Assembly (NCBI RefSeq): GCF_032854445.1
Contig: NC_088296.1
Location: 3,121,246 to 3,185,245 of the forward strand
Direction of reading: 5' to 3'
DNA length: 64,000 nucleotides
Source of the DNA: Liolophura sinensis
Lineage: Eukaryota > Mollusca > Polyplacophora > Chitonida > Chitonidae
Each line of letters opens with the position of its first letter. The first letter of the stretch is position 1. Below are positions 58,660 through 64,000 of this stretch, piece after piece. Below the pieces are notes generated by a model. It saw only the letters and a list, made by a program, of their open reading frames with translations, had not been told where the DNA came from and ran no database searches. The translations under genes and the position numbers were made by a program.

Positions 58660-58960
58660 GGGTGTTCAAAAAGGGCATACATGTAGCAGGCTGCAGACAG
58701 CTGTCTACAGCTGTGACCGTAGCCGTCTACTTTTAATATTCTGACCATAGCAGGCCGCAGACAGCTGTCTACAGCTGTGGCTGTAGCCATCTACTTCGAA
58801 TATTCTGACCATAGCAGGCTGCAGACAGCTGTTGACAGCTGTCCCTTTAGCCGTATACCTTGTATTTTCTGACCATTCAAACCAACAGTAACTGTGAAAG
58901 AATCACTTTCAATTCCGCTGCCTACTTTTGAGCTCTGGTCTTCACTAATACAAAATGAAA
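58660..58960 (+). repeat. Dispersed repeat carrying a 64-bp tandem array (three units)
   Basis: Units start TAGCAGGCTGCAGACAGCTG at 58684, 58748 and 58812. The flanks (GGTGTTCAAAAAGGG at left; GCTGCCTACTTTTGAGCTCT and AAATGAAAACCC at right) match 51345-51660, where the array unit is 36 bp. Confidence 0.8.
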
Positions 58961-58964
58961 ACCC

Positions 58965-59435
58965 GTCTTTTCTAGACCAGTGACCGCAATTTTTATGCTT
59001 TTAAAGTTATTTTTTAATTCCAAATGTTAAATGGGTGTATAATAAATAGGTTATTGGCTTGTAAAACTTGTCCTGGCACTGACAAGTGGCTCGCCAGCTC
59101 GAGTTTCCAGGAGGGTCAGGACTCGTCCATACAGAGCCAAGCAAGTCAATAATCTCTACATACATTAAATATACTACATATATTAAATATGCTATATTTA
59201 ACAACTATGATAATAAAATATATGTGCAATTACACGTAATTATACGAGATTAATTCTGCAATTTAATATATCTCTACACATAAACTTTTTTTATCCCACA
59301 TCAAACAAATTACTCAGTAGGTTATCTCCCTTTGTTGGACTGCGAATACAATGGTCACATGGCTGAAGTGATTCGACTATACATCAGTCTTCTGCTCCCA
59401 ATTGATGGGTCTTTGCAGGATAAATTCGTTACATG
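58965..59435. other. Intronic stretch, no recognised feature
   Basis: Nothing was recognised. Confidence 0.45.
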
Positions 59436-59440
59436 GAGAT

Positions 59441-59539
59441 TCAGTGATAGGATACGCAAACATATGGTGTCAATAATCCTGACCCCTCGCCCAATATGAG
59501 GATTACTGACACCATATATTTGTGTATCCTATCACTGAC
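59441..59539. repeat. Foldback hairpin with 40-bp arms, partly repeated downstream
   Basis: The left arm TCAGTGATAGGATACGCAAA with CATATGGTGTCAATAATCCT pairs with the right arm, which inverted reads TCAGTGATAGGATACACAAA and continues TATATGGTGTCAGTAATCCT. The loop is about 18 bases. The right-arm sequence recurs at 59605-59643 next to a repeated GTCACTAATAATATA word. Confidence 0.82.
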
Positions 59540-60044
59540 ATCTAGCCCAATATGAGGATTACTATATTTGCATGTCACTAATAATATAACTACATCAATT
59601 TATTCGATACTGACACCATATATTTGCGTATCCTATCACTGAGTAACCATGTCACTAATAATATATGTACATGTACATCAATTTATTTGATTGGCTGTTT
59701 ATGTAGCAATCAAATTTTTTTCCAATTTTACGCAACTCTTCAGCATTATATATGGGTGTGGGAAAGTGTGTTTGACAGGGAAACAAAGCTATATACATAA
59801 TCCGTGAAACACACACGGACTGGTATGTTCAAGAATATGCAGGTTTAGAGCAGTCTGAATTTATGTCCCACTGTTTGAACCAGTTTTGCATTCCAAAAAG
59901 CTCATACAGGTATTCACATATACACTGTACTTCATAACGTAAACAACAATCACTGAATGCCAGCTTTGATGGAGAGTACATGTGCTGACTACTCCAGTTA
60001 TAGATCCCACAATCAAATGATATCATAGTAAAGTTGCGCTGTAT

Positions 60045-60200
60045 GTAGGAAGGCCTGTCAGCAACCTGCGGATGGTCATGAGTTTCCCTGGGCTCAGGCC
60101 GATTTCCTCCCAGTATAATGCTGGGCGCCCTTGTATAGGTGAAATATTTTTGAGTACAGCATAAAACACCAATGAAATAAATGAATAAATAAATAAACAA
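60045..60200 (+). mobile_element. tRNA-derived SINE, head-truncated
   Basis: GGAAGGCCTGTCAGCAACCT, GATGGTCATGAGTTTCCCTG, GCGCCCTTGTATAGGTGAAA and the tail TACAGCATAAAACACCAATG with (AAATA)n are present; the head is missing. Confidence 0.78.
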
Positions 60201-60291
60201 ATGGCATTACACTCACCAGTTTGTTCATACAAAAGTATACTAATGAACTCATATTTAACACCTCGTCAGTCTTTAATCGCGTAATATACAA

Positions 60292-60498
60292 AATGTGCCC
60301 ACACAAGTGCATTTTCAGAGGCAAATAAATGTCACAAAATATGATTTCTGGTGCAGAAATTTACAATTTTCCAATACAATGTCATCCCCTGTTCCAAGCA
60401 AACCTCAAAACACCCTTTAAAAATCAATCGACCTCTCAGAATCAGGAAAAATGGGCACGTTAGTCACAGACAAAATTTATAGTCATTTAAGGTACATG
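60292..60498 (-). repeat. MITE-like family C copy
   Basis: GTGCATTTTCAGAGGCAAAT, GGTGCAGAAATTTACAATTT, GTTCCAAGCAAACCTCAAAA and the end TAGTCATTTAAGGTACATG match the other copies. Confidence 0.7.
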
Positions 60499-60499
60499 A

Positions 60500-62080
60500 T
60501 ATATGTTCTCAATGCTACATGTCCAATGTTATTTCACAACAACTAATGGGTTTCATTACAGGTTAGGTTAGCAGCATGTTGTGGGCATTTAACTCGCCCC
60601 ACCCTCCAAGGAAGCCTCCACAGAATCATGGCCCCACACAACAGGTGTATCAAATTATCCAGTGATAAAAAATATCAATACCTGTTGCATACTCCCTATA
60701 TGTAAGACTGTGCAGTACATTTAATATATGTACACATATAAACAAAGTCAACCTGCAGCAACCTGTTACAAGACACATCAATACAACAGACTCACTGGAA
60801 GGCAAATTTTACAGAAAGTTCTACCACAATTTTTAACTTTTGTGACATGCAGTTTACGCAATCAACTTATAGTTCAACTTACACGTTAATCGTGGTTTTA
60901 TTCATTTAATTGAGTCCTTAAGTGATTTTTTGATAAAAAACAATATACATATAACTTGATACGGTTCATGAGCAGGCAGATGATTTCAAACTATAACACT
61001 TCTAAAACTGATATCAGCAGGTTTTTAAAGGAGGAATCATTTCAGAATGCACGATCAAATTTGTCTGATTTTTGTCCATAGATGTATGATTTTGGGAAAG
61101 TCCTTTAGAATTACTCATCAGGATATAGGCTAAAAGACTGTTATATCCAAATACCTATCAAAGTTTAAAGTCAGATCAGATTTAATGCATGTTGATGATC
61201 TCTTAATTATCTATTACGACATAGCTATTCAATCAAATCTCATCACCACATCATGTACTTGCAGATCCCTGAGCATGAAACTGAGCAAACGTACCTCACT
61301 TTATTTGAGAAATAAAATTTTTAAAAAAAGTTCTTTTTTTTCGTATGGTGATAAACACTTATCAAATAAATTTATAAACAAATTTTAAAAACTAAGGTTT
61401 GATCTTGTTTTTGTATACTAAATAACCAATTATTTTTTTATTTGATTGGTGTTTGACAGCAGCCAGCATTATTATGGTGGGTGCAAACTGGGCAAAGCTA
61501 CATAAATTAAGATTTTATGCCACATGTATCAAAATGTTTGGTCATTCACTCATTTTCAAGAGCTCAACATAAAATGGATGACCTCACACTGAACCCAGAA
61601 TGACTGCGTCATAAAAATATTCTTCTTTTTCCACACTTTTATGCTGTTTTACAAGATTTATAAATGGACTCTGTATTTTTCGCCTTTAAATCATACTGAA
61701 TGACTCGAAGCAACAAACATCTTGGTCAGACGCATTTGTACTTTAAATTGACAAACCAGGAACAATTAGAAACTTGCTGCCGCAGTTATGCTAACAAACA
61801 TTTGTGTGGTGAGGGGGTGTCAGAAAATAAACAGGAATTGTATTGCTGTGTATTTTAACGACTGATTACTTTAATCTAAGGCCAGCCGGCCACACATGCG
61901 CACACATATTAACGTTTGCAACACACAACGTAGTTCTGACTTCTCTATTTAACCCAGACACTGAAACACCAGACGTGAGGAGTGTGCAAATCTGCACAAG
62001 ACAATTTTATAACTAAATGCATAAAGGTAACATATATTCTTTATTCTGTCTTGCCAAATAATGACAATCAACTTCTCAGA
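60500..62080. other. Intronic stretch with one SINE tail fragment
   Basis: At 61430-61498, TTTATTTGATTGGTGTTTGA and CAGCCAGCATTATTATGGTG mark a short SINE fragment. Otherwise nothing was recognised. Confidence 0.5.
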
Positions 62081-62099
62081 ACTATGGCTGCTTTGTGTA

Positions 62100-62282
62100 A
62101 CACATCTCTGGTTCAATCACCATAACCCTTGCAACTGATCACATGACTGTCACAGAAAAGTCATTCCAAGAGCCATGGCAAAATGCATACATGTCAAAAG
62201 TCTAATCACCATAATCCTTGTAACTGATCAAATTGATTGTCACAGAAAAGCCATTCCCAATGCCATGGCAAAATGCATGTCT
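62100..62282. repeat. Tandem duplication, about 94-bp unit, two copies
   Basis: AATCACCATAACCCTTGCAA and AATCACCATAATCCTTGTAA begin two copies, each continuing CTGATCA, TGTCACAGAAAAG and GCCATGGCAAAATGCAT. Confidence 0.8.
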
Positions 62283-62289
62283 AAGTTCG

Positions 62290-63331
62290 AATCCCTATGA
62301 ACCATACCTGTATATATTGTTACATGTCGCCACTGGCTGTGTCATGTCATTAATAGGGGCTGATGGTATATGATAGCATCTTTGTGGTTACCAGGCAACA
62401 GATTCTCTTTGAGGTAATCCCTCACAGTCGTAAGAATTACGCAGAGAACCTAAACAACTATGTTGGAACAGTATACAATACATTCACTATGATCAGTCAA
62501 TTTGTCCTCACTGACAGAGGAAAAGTTAGCAGTGCTGATCACATGCTGGGAAATTAGATGAGCATGCTTCACTGTAATTTCAACCAATACGAAATTTGTG
62601 GATGTTTCTGTCTAACTCTTACAACTGAGGAACAGTACTTCAGGTAAGTTAGAAATGCTTATGGTAAGCCTAGACATTACACTGTTTCCTGTTGCTATTG
62701 ACACCTTGTTAATTTCACCAGAAAAAGGTTGCTCAAAGCAAACATTTTGCCAAACCTAACGTCACAGCAACCTCAGACTAACACATCCTCAACCACACCC
62801 CACCCACCGAGAAAGAGTCACTGAATCAGCCCCTAAACATGCCCTACCCCACCTCCTCCATTAGCGGATCAACTTCATTGGCTAATGAAACATTGCAGCT
62901 ATAGATTAATGGAATTTAAACATGTTTGAAGTTTCAACAATAATTAAGCCCTATAGAATAAAATTATTACATGTTTCAATAACTTAATTATAATTTTTTT
63001 GACAACATCAATACTGTACAGGGGATTCGAAAGTAAACATACATATTGATTTGCAATGTCAAATTATGTACCAAGCTAAATGACAATTATTTGCTGAGCA
63101 ACTTCAACCAGATAATACGACATGAGTATCTGGCTACTGACGTTACTACTACTAGTATTATTACCGTAATATTCGTAGTAAATAAATCAGCTGGTAAACT
63201 ATGTGCTTGATCTTTCGGTCATCGGAACAAAAATATAATGAACTGATGCCTGTAATCAAGCATCATTAAAAAGATATATAAAAAGCACACAAGATAAGTG
63301 TAAAGGACGCAAGAGCTTAAGTGCTACTTAC
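62290..63331. other. Intronic stretch next to exon 1, no recognised feature
   Basis: This is the first kilobase of intron 1. No repeat family or exon was recognised. Confidence 0.45.
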
Positions 63332-63614
63332 CAGGGTTGTCTAGCAAAAATCTGGTCAAAAGAGAAGGGTGATAATCTTCCAAACTTGAACAAAACTCGC
63401 GGAAGGCCGTCGCATCTTTGCGCTCAAGAAAGTCAAGGAATAATTCAGTTTCTGCTCTCTGTTCACCGCGCGACAAAATCTCTTTCTCTTCTACAGCGGT
63501 AAATACACCTTTTCTCACCAAGCGAGGTAAAATTCTGTCCACATCCAAGTCACGAATTAGACTTGCCCGTTGTTTTACTAACAAGCGAGACACGGCTCCC
63601 TTCGAGCTCGCCAT
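63332..63614 (-). CDS. Exon 1: start codon and N-terminal CARD domain of a minus-strand gene
   Basis: This exon encodes 94 residues plus one base. The start ATG has a good context (AAG before it, G after it) and no other in-frame ATG precedes it in the exon. The protein reads as a six-helix CARD: helix 1 around residues 7-24 (LLVKQRASLIRDLD), helix 2 around 25-38 (VDRILPRLVRKGVF), an acidic helix 3 (TAVEEKEIL), helix 4 around 51-67 (ETELFLDFLERKD), helix 5 (AFREFCSSLEDY) and helix 6 (PSLLTRFLLDN). CARDs are homotypic interaction modules of apoptotic, inflammatory and polarity scaffolds. The exon ends CCTG/GTAAGT, a strong donor in phase 1, matching the phase of exon 2. The CARD alone does not name the gene. 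With the coiled coil that follows, DLG5-like or CARMA/CARD9-like scaffolds are the best candidates. The domain call is confident; the family name is an inference. Confidence 0.85.
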
Positions 63615-64000
63615 CTTCGACTTCTAGGGAACCTGACAAGGCCAGGGAAAAGTTCTATTTCCGAAAAAATATGGTAGGTGTTGAAAAGTTTATAATAGCT
63701 GCACAGTGGTTGCCTTTATTTCCAAGAGAAAATTATTTGCCATGTATTGTTTTCTTTTCAGTACTCTGAAATATGTATTTTGACTTTTGGCAAACTTTAG
63801 TACAATTTTCGAAACGCGTCGGTGGTTCTCACTTTGACCTGTTTGAATGCCAACAGTGTCGCCACCTGGTGTGGAATTTCTGCATTACAGTTGTCGAACC
63901 TTTAAAAAAAACATGTGCGTTTGTTTATAATTTTATATAACGCGCCATGCCATCTCGCGTTATTAGTGCAGCAAAAGTTTGGCATATATACGCCCATCAT
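63615..64000 (-). promoter_or_regulatory. Presumed 5' UTR and promoter region of the CARD gene
   Basis: This lies immediately upstream (minus strand) of the start codon. It contains scattered CpG-bearing words (ACGCGT, CTCGCG, AACGCGCC) that are rare elsewhere in the window, an AT-rich TTATATAA at about 63931-63940, and a CTCF-like motif at 63859-63872. The transcription start cannot be placed. A 5' UTR intron is possible. No repeat element is recognised here. Confidence 0.4.
63859..63872 (-). promoter_or_regulatory. CTCF-like motif upstream of the CARD gene
   Basis: The minus strand reads ACACCAGGTGGCGA, which matches 12 of 14 positions of the bilaterian CTCF core CCASYAGRKGGCRS. It sits about 250 bases upstream of the start codon, where CTCF sites often occur. 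A single motif match by eye is weak evidence; an E-box reading (CACCTG) is an alternative. Confidence 0.25.

Larger units (their letters stand above)
31257..63331 (-). other. Intron 1 of the CARD gene (about 32.1 kb)
   Basis: The interval is bounded by the exon 1 donor (GTAAGT) and the exon 2 acceptor (CGCAG) in matching phase. I found no convincing additional exon on either strand. It is filled with minisatellites, SINEs, MITE-like repeats, one solo LTR and one deleted DNA transposon, annotated separately. Confidence 0.6.

Overview
The window looks like animal nuclear DNA, most likely from a mollusc and probably a bivalve. It is AT-rich, has almost no long open reading frames, and is dense with minisatellites, short inverted-repeat elements and one recurring tRNA-derived SINE. 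That SINE (tRNA-like head, conserved middle, AT-rich tail) and a second element beginning with GAGTGAGTG repeats followed by CTTGGGGTTTAA resemble repeats I associate with bivalve and other molluscan genomes. The species cannot be fixed from sequence alone.

I can support one protein-coding gene. It runs on the minus strand and occupies nearly the whole window. Exon 1 (63332-63614) encodes a start methionine and a CARD (death-fold) domain. Exon 2 (31043-31256) encodes a charged coiled coil. Exon 3 (22531-22642) encodes a Ser/Arg/Glu-rich linker. The three exons have good splice sites and their phases fit exactly (1, then 2, then 0), giving a continuous 203-codon reading frame across introns of about 32.1 kb and 8.4 kb. 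CARD followed by coiled coil suggests a DLG5-like or CARMA/CARD9-like scaffold; PDZ, SH3 or kinase domains are not in the window and would lie beyond its left edge. A His-rich segment starting with ATG (5436-5540) and a short open stretch at the left edge (1-39) are weaker exon candidates in compatible phase. The last ~390 bases should hold the 5' UTR and promoter.

Everything else is intronic and largely repeats. By region: 1-22.5 kb holds SINE copies, two MITE-like families, several foldback elements and minisatellites with units from about 22 to 132 bp. 22.6-31.0 kb (intron 2) holds a hairpin element, a diverged duplication, more SINEs and a 44-bp array of about 27 units. 31.3-63.3 kb (intron 1) holds many arrays (14, 35, 78, 26, 52-55, 43, 36, 41, 60 and 64 bp units), a ~1 kb solo LTR nested in a MITE, an internally deleted mariner-like transposon, and a complete SINE with a 12-bp target-site duplication. 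Several arrays lack stop codons in one or more frames and produce long but spurious open reading frames.

No rRNA, functional tRNA, CRISPR array or prokaryotic-type feature was seen.
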